Both the position numbers and the translations under genes were made by a program. From Clostridia bacterium (lineage in GTDB: Bacteria; Bacillota; Clostridia; TANB77; CAG-508), in NCBI GenBank assembly GCA_900759015.1, contig CAAEUE010000012.1:1-36180 (forward strand): a DNA stretch of 36,180 nucleotides, given 5' to 3'. Below, in pieces: positions 15,530-24,341 of the stretch. Below the pieces are notes generated by a model. The model made no database searches, had not been told where the DNA came from, and saw nothing but the letters and a program-made list of their open reading frames with translations. Position 1 is the stretch's first letter. Each line of letters begins with the position of its first letter.

Positions 15530-18500
15530 ATGGATATGCAAGGAAATGAAAGAAGATTTGAAGAAGATATAGAAAGCTATTTATTATCAACAGATGGTGG
15601 ATATGTTAAAGGTAATCCGAAAGATTTTGATAGAGAATATGCACTAAATAAAAAAGATTTGTTTGCATTTATAGAAAATACTCAAAATAAAGAATGGGAT
15701 AGATTTAAAAGAGCATTTCCAGATGATTATGAAAAGAGATTTCTAAAGAGATTTAATGACGAAGTATCTGTTAGAGGAATAATTGATGTAATTAGAAATG
15801 GGATTAAGTATACGGGGGCAGGTACATTTAATTTTAAACTAGCATATTTTATGCCAGAAACTAATTTAGCACCAGAAAATTGGGATTTATATAATAAGAA
15901 TATATTGAATGAAACTAGACAATTAAAATATTCAATGCAAAATGAGAATTCAATTGATATTGTACTGCTATTAAATGGTATTCCTTTAATCGCAATAGAA
16001 CTTAAAAATCAAATAACTGGTCAAAATTCAGAAAATGCTCAAAAACAATTCATGTATGATAGAGATCCAAGAGAATTAATATTCAGATTCAATACAAGAA
16101 TTATTACATATTTTGCAGTCGACCATTATGATGTTAAATATACAACTAAACTAGCAGGAAAAGATACATATTATTTACCATTTAATCAAGGCTCAAATGG
16201 TGCTGGAAATGTTGGAGGGGCAGGTAATCCTATAAATGAATATGGGTATACAACAGATTACTTATGGAAAAATGTATTAAAAAAAGATTCTATAATGGAA
16301 ATATTACATAAGTTTGTTCATTTACAAGTAAAAGAAGAAACTGAACATAAAAATGGTAAAGAAATTAAGAAAACAAAGAAGAGTATTATATTTCCAAGAT
16401 ATCATCAATTAGATGTTGTTAGAAAACTTATTTGGAATATAAGAGATTGTGGAGTAGGTAATAATTATTTAATACAACATAGTGCAGGTTCAGGAAAATC
16501 CAATAGCATAGCGTGGCTTGCACACAGGTTATCTGGATTACATGATAGAAATAATAATGCAGTATTTAATTCTATCATAGTAGTTACAGATAGAAAAGTA
16601 TTAGATAAGCAATTACAAGAAACAATATATCAATTTGAACATCAAAAAGGTGTTGTTGTAAAAATAGATGACGAAAAAACTTCAAAAGATTTAAAAGATG
16701 CTATAAATGATGGCAAAAGAATAATTATTACAACACTACAGAAGTTCCCTGTTATATATAATGATGTAGATGATGCAAAAGGTAAAAAATTTGCTGTAAT
16801 AGTAGATGAAGCACATTCAAGTCAAACAGGTAATTCTGCTAAAAAATTAAAAATAGCACTAGCAGACAGAGAGGAAGCACTTAAGAAATATGCAGAGCTA
16901 GAGGCAAGAGAAGAAGAAAGCGAAAAAGATTATGAAGATAAATTAGTAGAAGAATTAGTAACACATGGAAAACAAGATAATATATCATTCTTTGCATTTA
17001 CTGCAACACCAAAAGCTAAAACATTAGAATTATTTGGAACAAAACAGGATGATGGAACATTCAAACCATATCATGTATATAGTATGAGGCAAGCTATAGA
17101 AGAAGGATTTATTTTGGATGTATTGGCAAATTATATGACATATAAAACAATATACCAAATTGCTAAAAATACACCTGACAATCCAGAAGTACCAGAAAAT
17201 TATGCAACAAAAGTTATTAAAAGATTTGAAAGTTTGCATGAAATAAATATCTCACAAAAAACACAAATTATAGTAGAACAATTTAGAAATGTAACAAAAA
17301 ATAAAATTGGTGGAAAAGGTAAAGCAATGCTTGTTACTGCATCAAGATTACATGCAGTAAGGTATTTCTTTGAAATAAAAAGATATATTAAAGAAAAAGG
17401 ATATGATGATTTAGATGTATTAGTTGCTTTTTCAGGTGAAGTAAAAGATGGTGATGAATCATTTACAGAAAGTAGCATGAACAAAACTAAATCAGGTAAA
17501 AAGATAACAGAATCTCAAACGAAAGAATATTTTCATGGAGACGAATTTAATGTTTTAGTAGTTGCAGAAAAATATCAAACAGGATTTGATGAACCATTAT
17601 TACATACAATGTTCGTAGATAAAAAACTAAAAGGAATTAAAGCAGTTCAAACTTTATCAAGATTAAATAGAACCTGTAAAGGTAAAGATGATACTTTAGT
17701 TATAGATTTTGTGAATGAAGCAGAAGATATTCAAGAAGCTTTTAGACCATTTTACGATGTTACAATATTAGAGCAAGAGACAGATCCTAATGTAATATAT
17801 GATAAATTAAACATGTTAAAATCATTTGGATTATTCTATGATGAAAATGTTGAAAAATTCTGTAAAATCTACTTAAAGAATGGCAAACAGAATGAAAACG
17901 ACTTTGGAAAATTAACAAGCTGCGTTAAAGAAACAGTTGATTTATATAATAAATTAGAAATAGAAGATAGAGAGAGCTTTAGAAAGCAAGTAATAAGCTT
18001 TAATAAATTTTATTCTTATATTACACAAATTGCTTTTTTAGGAGATGAAGAACTTCATAAAACTTATATGTATTTGAGATATGTAGAAAAGCTATTACCT
18101 AAAAATAAAATTGATGTAATAAATTTAGAGGGTGCATTGAAATTGACATTTTATAATTTAAAGCAAACTTTTGATGGAAGTGTATCGTTAAGAAAAACAG
18201 ATGAAACTCCAGGAATGGTGAAACCACAAGGGACAGAAATACCAATAGCTATTCTTCCCGAAGAAAGATATTTAGACGAAGTAATTAGGAAAGTAAATGA
18301 TTTATATACTGGACAATTTACTGAAGCTGATAATATGTTAGTAAAAAATATTATGGACATCATTATGAAAGATGATGAAGTTAGAAGGTTTGCAAAAGCT
18401 AATAATGAAGAAATGTTTGTTCAGTCAGTATTTCCAAAAGTGTTTAGTGAAAAAACAAGTAAAGCATATAAAGAAAGTGCAAATTCTTATAAAAAACTGT

Positions 18501-18688
18501 TTGAAAGTAAAGAATTTTACAATGCTATAATGAAATCAGTAGGAAATGTAATTTATAGAATCTTGAACAGTGAAGATACAATTAAATATAGTGAGGCAAA
18601 TGAAGAAGATTCGAATAAAGAATTAAAAGTTGCAGAAGATAGTGAAGAATATAAAATAGAGGATAAGAAAAAAGAGAGTGAAAATTAA
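15530..18688 (+). CDS. hsdR: Type I restriction enzyme motor/nuclease subunit HsdR
   Basis: 1052 residues, ATG nine bases after the hsdS stop codon with AAGGAGAG upstream (a second in-frame ATG follows at 15536). Domains in order: a PD-(D/E)XK nuclease (IDIVLLLNGIPLIAIELKN, about 141-159, with catalytic D and ExK), an SF2 translocase with Walker A HSAGSGKSNS (about 317-326), DEAH box VIVDEAHSSQ (about 423-432), motif III FFAFTATPKA and helicase motif VI QTLSRLNRTCKG, then a helical C terminus. All catalytic motifs are intact. Together with HsdM and HsdS it forms the complex that translocates and cuts unmethylated DNA. The three genes are tightly packed, so one operon is likely. Near-usual length for the family. 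Confidence 0.93.
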   Translation: MDMQGNERRFEEDIESYLLSTDGGYVKGNPKDFDREYALNKKDLFAFIENTQNKEWDRFKRAFPDDYEKRFLKRFNDEVSVRGIIDVIRNGIKYTGAGTFNFKLAYFMPETNLAPENWDLYNKNILNETRQLKYSMQNENSIDIVLLLNGIPLIAIELKNQITGQNSENAQKQFMYDRDPRELIFRFNTRIITYFAVDHYDVKYTTKLAGKDTYYLPFNQGSNGAGNVGGAGNPINEYGYTTDYLWKNVLKKDSIMEILHKFVHLQVKEETEHKNGKEIKKTKKSIIFPRYHQLDVVRKLIWNIRDCGVGNNYLIQHSAGSGKSNSIAWLAHRLSGLHDRNNNAVFNSIIVVTDRKVLDKQLQETIYQFEHQKGVVVKIDDEKTSKDLKDAINDGKRIIITTLQKFPVIYNDVDDAKGKKFAVIVDEAHSSQTGNSAKKLKIALADREEALKKYAELEAREEESEKDYEDKLVEELVTHGKQDNISFFAFTATPKAKTLELFGTKQDDGTFKPYHVYSMRQAIEEGFILDVLANYMTYKTIYQIAKNTPDNPEVPENYATKVIKRFESLHEINISQKTQIIVEQFRNVTKNKIGGKGKAMLVTASRLHAVRYFFEIKRYIKEKGYDDLDVLVAFSGEVKDGDESFTESSMNKTKSGKKITESQTKEYFHGDEFNVLVVAEKYQTGFDEPLLHTMFVDKKLKGIKAVQTLSRLNRTCKGKDDTLVIDFVNEAEDIQEAFRPFYDVTILEQETDPNVIYDKLNMLKSFGLFYDENVEKFCKIYLKNGKQNENDFGKLTSCVKETVDLYNKLEIEDRESFRKQVISFNKFYSYITQIAFLGDEELHKTYMYLRYVEKLLPKNKIDVINLEGALKLTFYNLKQTFDGSVSLRKTDETPGMVKPQGTEIPIAILPEERYLDEVIRKVNDLYTGQFTEADNMLVKNIMDIIMKDDEVRRFAKANNEEMFVQSVFPKVFSEKTSKAYKESANSYKKLFESKEFYNAIMKSVGNVIYRILNSEDTIKYSEANEEDSNKELKVAEDSEEYKIEDKKKESEN

Positions 18689-18718
18689 TATATACAAATA
18701 ATAAGTGAGGTAGACAAG

Positions 18719-19198
18719 ATGGAAAGAAGCTTCGTAGGATAAATGCAAGAAGAGATTTATTACCTATGGAAAATCATAATAATATAATAACAAAAGAAGA
18801 TTTAGCAGAAGATTATATAGAATTCAGAAGTAGGGTATTTGGTATATGACTGGAGATGTAAAAACATCTAGAATAGTTGATATAGGAGATACATCAATAA
18901 AAGAAAATCATTTATTTAAAGATGATTTTCAATGTATTTCCTATGAGAAAAAATTAAAATTTGAAAAAACAGATTTGGATTTTTAGATTATGCGAATTAT
19001 GATTTGTGTATTTGTGGAAATAATATTATACCAATTCCGTTTGCAATCGCAAAGAATTCAAAAATTGAAATAAATTGTGTCAAAGAAAAAATATATGATA
19101 AGGCAAATTGCTACAAAAAGAATTGCAAGGAAGATTATTTAAGACAATTTAACAGCAATAATGCGGATATATTTGAATATTATAAGAAATATTATTAA
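18719..19198 (+). pseudogene. Decayed gene of unknown function
   Basis: Pieces of one protein can be followed through shifting frames: LRRINARRDLLPMENHNN to EDYIEFRSRVFG (stop), DVKTSRIVDIGDTSIKENHL to FEKTDLDF (stop), then after a frame change LDYANYDLCICGNNIIPIPF through ADIFEYYKKYY to the TAA at 19196. The last piece stays open from about 18980. No family is recognised. The dispersed lesions show a gene of roughly 150-160 codons lost after the type I restriction operon. This explains the 18689-19252 gap. Confidence 0.5.
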
Positions 19199-19241
19199 AA
19201 ATTATAATTATTAATATTTGTAAGATTAAGGATGATGCTTG

Positions 19242-19268
19242 TGTGGAATTTCTTATTCAAATTCCACA
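19242..19268 (-). terminator. Hairpin at the end of the oxidoreductase gene
   Basis: TGTGGAATTT (19242-19251) pairs perfectly with AAATTCCACA (19259-19268) over a 7-base loop that contains the minus-strand stop codon. There is no T run behind it on the minus strand, so it may stabilise the mRNA end rather than terminate. Confidence 0.4.
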
Positions 19269-21371
19269 ACATCCAAATCCCTAATGGCTGGATTATACAA
19301 TTGATGACCCATATAATCAAACCTAGAACCATGGCAAGGGCAATCCCAAGTCTTATCAAGATTATTCCAACTAAGCAAGCAACCTAAGTGTGTACAAATA
19401 GGTTTAACAGCAAAAATCTTACCATTAGAATCCTTATAAATTCCAATCTTTTGACCTTTATATTCAAGCACATGCCCAGTATCATTTTCAAGATCAGCAA
19501 AAATTTTTTCTGATACATGAGTAGAAATATTATCAATTTTTGTAAAATCACCACCATCTACAGGAACCACATTATTATCTTCTTTTCTATTAATCGCAGA
19601 GCCAGTTGTATCAGTATTGTTATCAATTTCATTAATTCCAACAAAATTGACATCATTTACAACTTCGGTTCCAGCCTTATTTAAATTATTTTCGCTTCCA
19701 CCAATATCATCACTATCAACCTCACCAGAACCAGCCTTGCCGGAATTACTATCATTAAAGTCATCTTCACCACTACTAAATTCAACATCTTCTAAATCAA
19801 CATCAGTCACAACCTCAGGCACCTTAAACTTATTTATCACAAGCGAATTAGCAGTTTCTTTTATCATATTTCCAAGTTCAGCATTATTCTTAATAGGGTG
19901 TAATCTAGTAGCTTTAAACACATCTTCATATTCATTCTTGCGACCTAAAATCTTATCAACAATAATATTAGCAGCAACATTAGAAGAAGTCATTCCCCAC
20001 TTATTAAAACCAGTACCAATATACATATTAGGCATAAAATGAGAAAACTCACCAATATAAGGAATTTTATCAAGAGTAATACAATCCTCAGTATTCCATT
20101 TATATAAAACTTTACAATCAGGATAATATTTTCTAACCTCATCTTCCAAGATATTGTAAGCATTTGATAAATCTATCTTACTACCAGTCTTATGATCTGC
20201 ACCGTCCAACTAGCAACAACCTTTTTCCATTAGAACCATTTACAAATCTATATGAAAAAGTAGGTTGTTCAGAATTTATATACATTCCATCAAAAGCTTT
20301 ACCACCAATATCTACTGCAATTACATAAGATGTTGATTGATACATCTTTAAAAAATAATATCCTAAACGATCAATGAAGGGATAATGAGAGGCTAGTATT
20401 ACATATTTTGACCTAACGACATAATCTTTACATGATGTAATAAATTCATCATTTTCCTTTTTAATATTTTGAACAAGCGTATCTGTATAAATTTCACCTA
20501 TACCTTTTGCAACCTTAAAAGAATTGATGTGTTTATCAGAACTTTCTGTAAAAGAATTGATTGTACCAGTAGAATTGATAGAAAACGAATTATTAGGCTC
20601 AGTGGAATTAGAAGAAAAAGGATGACTATCATTATTAGATCCTTCTGAACTAGCATTACTTGAATCATTTTCAACGATATCAGCCCCAACCGATCCAGCT
20701 TTAGACGAACCAGCTCCAACGGAACTAGCAACACTTGAACCATCTCCGGCTGAAACTGAGCCAACCGAACTCGCATTACCTAAACCACCAATCACACTAG
20801 AAGCACTAGAAGTAATATACTTTGTCAATCCATACGCATATTTCATAGGATTAAATTCAGCCTGATTTGGAAACTTTATAGCACCTAATACATCAAAGGG
20901 AAGAGGAGTAGTTGTAACAAATTCGCTTTCAAACCCAAGAGAATGTACAGCTTCATTTTCTAATTTAATTTTTTCTAATTCATCCAAATTATTAGTATAA
21001 ACATAACTATCCTGTCTTTCAAAATCGCAATTGATTTTTTCTTCTTCAATTATTTTAGCAATATTCTCTATAGCATCTTGATTTGCATACAAATATTTCT
21101 TAGCCATAGATTCACCCAAAGAGTCAATTAAATATTTATATATAAGATTATGCTGACTTGTTATTTTTGCAGTAGTATGCCCAGTTGTCTTTCTGGCAAT
21201 ATCTTTCTCTTTCTCCAAAAGAACAACGTTATATCCCTGTTTTGTCAAATAATAACCACAAGTAAGTCCAAAAATACCAGCACCTACTATACAAATATCA
21301 GTAGATATATCCTTTTCTAATTTATTAAACTTATTTTTATTTTCTATAGAATCAAGCCAAAAAGAATTCAT
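19253..21371 (-). pseudogene. FAD-dependent oxidoreductase with C-terminal Rieske domain, one-base frameshift
   Basis: The N-terminal part (21371 down to 20190, start ATG behind GGAGG) opens with a dinucleotide-binding motif, ICIVGAGIFGLTCGYYL, and continues as a DAO-type oxidoreductase. The C-terminal part (20209 down to 19253) ends with a Rieske [2Fe-2S] site, CTHLGC and CPCHGSRFD. This is the architecture of YhfW-like proteins. The halves are out of frame: LLLVG is followed by CRS instead of GADHKTG because of one extra base near 20204, so the break is very recent or a sequencing error. Two inserts enlarge the protein: about 95 Ser/Gly/Ala/Asn-rich residues within the FAD part and about 95 Asp/Asn/Gly/Ser-rich residues before the Rieske domain. 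Without them it would be near the usual 500 residues. Confidence 0.85.
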
Positions 21372-21503
21372 AAGATACCTCCATCAAACTTAGTTATAAC
21401 TCTAGCCACCCAAACGGTACTATATTAAATAAATATGTAGATTAATAAAAAATCTATATTAAAATTATGTACAAGCACATAAAAATTATTCGACAAATAT
21501 GTT

Positions 21504-21596
21504 AACTAAGTAAATATCTTTGATTAAATAAGCAGCGCCAGTTGTAACAATAAAATTAGCAAAACAACTAATTAAGTAAATAATTTTGATTAAATA
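21504..21596 (+). repeat. Pair of 27-base direct repeats
   Basis: Copies at 21504-21530 and 21570-21596 share 24 of 27 bases. The common core is TAAGTAAATA and TTGATTAAATA. The copies start 66 bases apart. Possible regulator-binding repeats or a short duplication; function unknown. Confidence 0.45.
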
Positions 21597-21732
21597 TTGG
21601 ATAATTTAATAAGAAATAAAAATAAACACACATTGAAACGCATAGTATTTTAAATAATAATTTTAGTTGAGAGAGCTTTTAAATAAATTTTTAGTGACAC
21701 AAAATTTATATAAAATATGAAATATAAGAACA

Positions 21733-21780
21733 AAAAAATGAAAGTACCAGTGACGAAAAAAATAAAACAATGATACTTTC
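21733..21780 (-). terminator. Terminator-like hairpin on the minus strand
   Basis: On the minus strand GAAAGTATCA pairs with TGGTACTTTC (one G-U pair) across a long loop and is followed by ATTTTTTTG. No minus-strand gene lies upstream of it, so it may end an unannotated small transcript or be fortuitous. Confidence 0.3.
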
Positions 21781-22043
21781 TTGAAAAAAATCTTTTATCA
21801 GCAAAGGAAGAAAAAAATATGAATGTCCTTTACTTTACATAATTGTAACACAATAAAAATGCAAAGTTTGTAGAAAGCTGTCGAAAAAATAAAAAAAGTT
21901 AAAAAAATACAAAAAAATTAAGATAAAATATGTTTTTATAGCTCGAAAATTAAACAAAATGTTACGAAAATTATAAAAAAATTAAGAATTTATCTTGTAA
22001 ATCGAGATATTCAAAAATAAAATATAAAAAATTTAATATTTTG

Positions 22044-22072
22044 TAGAAAATAGTCGAACTATATGTTATATT
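22044..22072 (+). promoter_or_regulatory. Extended -10 promoter of the DUF2752 gene
   Basis: TAGAAA at 22044-22049, a 17-base spacer and TATATT at 22067-22072 preceded by TG plus one base (22064-22066). The spacer carries the palindrome ATAGTCGAACTAT (22050-22062), placed where a repressor would block the promoter. Confidence 0.45.
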
Positions 22073-22096
22073 ATTTATAGTAGGATTGGTGAAAAA

Positions 22097-22468
22097 ATGA
22101 ACAAAAAAAGCATAAAGATAATACTAATAGAACTTTTTATATTAATACTAGCAATTATTGGGGTAAATAGTAATCTAATGCAATATACACCAAGTTGTTT
22201 ATTTTACGAAGCTACAAATCTTCAGTGTCCTTCTTGTGGGGGAACAAGGTGTGTAGAAAATATGTTAAAAGGTAATTTTAAAGAAGCTTTTTTGTTTCAT
22301 CCAATATTTTTTGTAGCCATTTTTTATTTATTACTTTGTAATATAGTATATTTAATTAACTTAAATAAGAAAAATAAAATTTTAACATGGATATTTCCCA
22401 AGTATTGGTATGCTATAATTTTTGCTGTAATCCTAGTAATATATGGAATACTACGTAACCTAGTCTAG
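22097..22468 (+). CDS. DUF2752 family small membrane protein
   Basis: 123 residues, three hydrophobic segments (about 7-25, 70-92 and 102-121) with a short loop holding CPSCGGTRCVENML (about 43-56). That CPxCGGTR motif is the signature of DUF2752. Function is unknown. The Cys pair could bind metal or be redox active. It precedes three DUF4190 genes, all likely membrane proteins of the same cell-envelope theme. Spacing of 145 bases to the next gene suggests either a long leader or a second promoter. Confidence 0.8.
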   Translation: MNKKSIKIILIELFILILAIIGVNSNLMQYTPSCLFYEATNLQCPSCGGTRCVENMLKGNFKEAFLFHPIFFVAIFYLLLCNIVYLINLNKKNKILTWIFPKYWYAIIFAVILVIYGILRNLV

Positions 22469-22613
22469 TAAAAATAGCATTCAAGGTTTAACAAAAAGTA
22501 AATAATAATAGACATTAAGTATTACATAAATAGTATGATTTTAAATAATAAAATCAGGTTTGCCCAAAAGAAAAATTTCCTAAGAGAGTTTATAAAATAA
22601 AGGAGGATTTTTT

Positions 22614-23249
22614 ATGGACGAAAACAACAAAGATGATGTTATCAAAAATGATAACAATAATATCGAAGCAAATGATCAAACTATAGAAAAAAATGAAACA
22701 AATATAGAAGAAAAAAAGAAGGATGTTGTGCCTAATCTAGCAGACAATAAAACATCTAAACCAGAGCCTCAATCAGCCTCTAAGGTAGAACCACAACCTA
22801 ACATTGATCCAACACTTAAACCAGAGGCAAATTCAATAACTCAGCCAGCACCTCAAGTAGTAAAAGAAGCAAAGCAAGAAACAGCAAATAACAGCAATAC
22901 AACAGCAAATCAACCACAAAAAGATAAAAAAGGATTTAGTATAGCAGCTTTGGTTCTTGGTATTGTCGCAATTGTACTTTGCTGTATATGGTATATATCA
23001 ATACCATGTGGGATTTTAGCTATTGTTTTTGGTGCAATAGGATTAAAATCAAGCAAAAGAGGTATGTCAATATCAGGAATTGTTACAGGTATTATTGGTA
23101 TGATTATTTCTATATTTATAATATTAATGTTATTTATCTTTGGATTTGCTCTAGGAATAACTGAAAGTATAAAAGATATAATTGATGATAATGACTATTC
23201 AGATTCTTATGATTATGACTATGATTATGATAGTTTTTATAACTTTTAA
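22614..23249 (+). CDS. DUF4190 membrane protein with long Pro/Gln/Asn-rich N terminus
   Basis: 211 residues, ATG after AAAGGAGG. Residues 1-105 are polar, Asn/Glu/Lys then Pro/Gln/Thr-rich and probably disordered (TIEKNETNIEEKKK, KPEPQSASKVEPQPN). The DUF4190 core follows: KKGFSIAALVLGIVAIVLCC (first membrane helix), a turn with SIPCGILAI, LKSSKRGMSISGIVTG and a second hydrophobic hairpin to about 190. The C terminus is an Asp/Tyr-rich tail (DYDYDYDSFYNF). The core is nearly repeated in the next two genes, so the three arose by tandem duplication. The role is unknown. The long tail presumably faces the cytoplasm. Confidence 0.75.
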   Translation: MDENNKDDVIKNDNNNIEANDQTIEKNETNIEEKKKDVVPNLADNKTSKPEPQSASKVEPQPNIDPTLKPEANSITQPAPQVVKEAKQETANNSNTTANQPQKDKKGFSIAALVLGIVAIVLCCIWYISIPCGILAIVFGAIGLKSSKRGMSISGIVTGIIGMIISIFIILMLFIFGFALGITESIKDIIDDNDYSDSYDYDYDYDSFYNF

Positions 23250-23378
23250 CACTTAATATTACTAAAAAACAAGTACGGAAAGAATGAAGTACAAGAGCAA
23301 ATAATATTAAGAAATTAATTAGGGTATTTATCAAATTAAATACATATATACAAAAAGAAAAAATAGGAGGGAGTTTTT

Positions 23379-23777
23379 ATGGACGAAAACAAAGAAAATG
23401 AAGTAAACAATGTTGAAAGCGAGGTAAATCAATCAACTAATACTACACCAACAAATGACAAAAAAGGATTTTCAATTGCAGCATTAGTATTAGGAATAAT
23501 TGCAATTGTACTTTGTTGTATTTGGTATGTATCTATTCCTTGTGGTATTATAGCATTAGTACTTGGAATTATAGGAATAAAATCAAGCAAAAGAGGAATG
23601 TCAATTGCAGGAATTGTTACTGGTGTTATTGGTATGATTTTATGTATAGTTTTATATGTAGGAGTTGTATTATTAGGATTAGGAATATATAATAGTGCTA
23701 AAGATGTAATAGAGGATTCTAAAGATATAATTAATAATAGTAACTATCCATCAAGCTATTACTATTATAATGACTAG
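23379..23777 (+). CDS. DUF4190 membrane protein
   Basis: 132 residues, ATG after AGGAGGGAG. A short polar N terminus (about 30 residues) leads into KKGFSIAALVLGIIAIVLCC, SIPCGIIALVLG, IKSSKRGMSIAGIVTG and a final hydrophobic helix. It ends in a Tyr/Asn-rich tail (SSYYYYND). It is almost identical in plan to the preceding gene but lacks its long N-terminal extension, and DNA similarity over the core is visible by eye. Two to three membrane helices; function unknown. Confidence 0.75.
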   Translation: MDENKENEVNNVESEVNQSTNTTPTNDKKGFSIAALVLGIIAIVLCCIWYVSIPCGIIALVLGIIGIKSSKRGMSIAGIVTGVIGMILCIVLYVGVVLLGLGIYNSAKDVIEDSKDIINNSNYPSSYYYYND

Positions 23778-23790
23778 GAATTAGTAAACT

Positions 23791-24132
23791 ATGAAGGATG
23801 AAGAAAAAGTTGCTCAAACTAATCAAAGTGGAAAGGAAGAGCATTATAAAAAATATAGTATAGCATCTATTGTATTAGGAATTATATCAATACTGTTAGC
23901 ATACTTTTTTTATATTTCGGTTTTATGTGGAATCATAGCAATTGGCTTTGGAGCCTCAAGTGTGAAAAATGGAAAGAAAGTTTTTTCAATAATTGGAATT
24001 ATTTTAGGAGCTATTGGTATTGTCCTTACAGCTGTAATTGCTATAAATTTATTATCATTCGTAGCTAGTAGTTCTTTTAGTTTTATTACAGCAGTATTTG
24101 AAGAATTAAAAAAAATAACAAGCTTAAATTAA
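23791..24132 (+). CDS. Diverged DUF4190-like membrane protein
   Basis: 113 residues, start 13 bases after the previous stop, with only a weak upstream site (AGGA at 23776-23779). The core pattern is the same but more diverged: KYSIASIVLGIISILLAYFF, LCGIIAIGFGASSVKNGKKV, FSIIGIILGAIGIVLTAV. It lacks the tyrosine tail. The close spacing suggests translation from the same message as the 23379 gene. A terminator overlaps its last codons. Confidence 0.65.
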   Translation: MKDEEKVAQTNQSGKEEHYKKYSIASIVLGIISILLAYFFYISVLCGIIAIGFGASSVKNGKKVFSIIGIILGAIGIVLTAVIAINLLSFVASSSFSFITAVFEELKKITSLN

Positions 24133-24152
24133 TAGTTTAGGCTTGTTTTTTT
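24117..24152 (+). terminator. Rho-independent terminator of the DUF4190 genes
   Basis: AACAAGCTTAAA (24117-24128) pairs with TTTAGGCTTGTT (24136-24147) with one mismatch and is followed by a run of T's to 24152. It begins inside the coding region of the last DUF4190 gene. Confidence 0.8.
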
Positions 24153-24207
24153 ATATATTTATATATTAAGTATTACGATTTTTATCGACAAAAATTATAT
24201 TAATTTA

Positions 24208-24236
24208 TTGTACAAATAAATTTCTTTTGATATAAT
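24208..24236 (+). promoter_or_regulatory. Strong sigma-A promoter of the hydrogenase operon
   Basis: TTGTAC at 24208-24213, a 17-base spacer and consensus TATAAT at 24231-24236. The first start codon is 105 bases downstream, so the message has a leader of about 100 bases in which I recognise no riboswitch. Confidence 0.75.
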
Positions 24237-24341
24237 GAGTTCTAATATCATATACTGTATAAGTATATATATTCAATAATGTCATAGCCACGCAGTTTAA
24301 ATAAGACAAAAGGAAGAACTTATGACAGAACGGAGGCAAAT

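Larger units (their letters stand above)
21372..22096. other. Long A+T-rich intergenic region between divergent genes
   Basis: No credible gene in 725 bases. It holds the upstream regions of the leftward oxidoreductase and the rightward DUF2752 gene, a 27-base direct repeat pair, a minus-strand terminator-like hairpin, a promoter, and two TGTCGAA-type (Spo0A-box-like) matches: TTCGACA at 21489-21495 and TGTCGAA at 21879-21885. The rest is homopolymer-rich and I see nothing else in it. Confidence 0.6.

Noticed and set aside
19617..20042. Open frame of 141 codons on the + strand, rich in Ser, Thr and Pro
   Set aside because: It is the antisense shadow of the low-complexity part of the FAD/Rieske gene; no ribosome binding site and composition follows the repeat on the other strand.
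20498..20776. Open frame of 92 codons on the minus strand in another phase
   Set aside because: Shadow of the Ser/Gly-rich insert; Leu/Val-rich translation is the out-of-phase reading of the same repeats.
23252..23311. Ten-base inverted repeat (CTTAATATTA / TAATATTAAG) 40 bases apart between two DUF4190 genes
   Set aside because: All-A/T arms with a long loop in a very A+T-rich region; easily produced by chance and with no other support.
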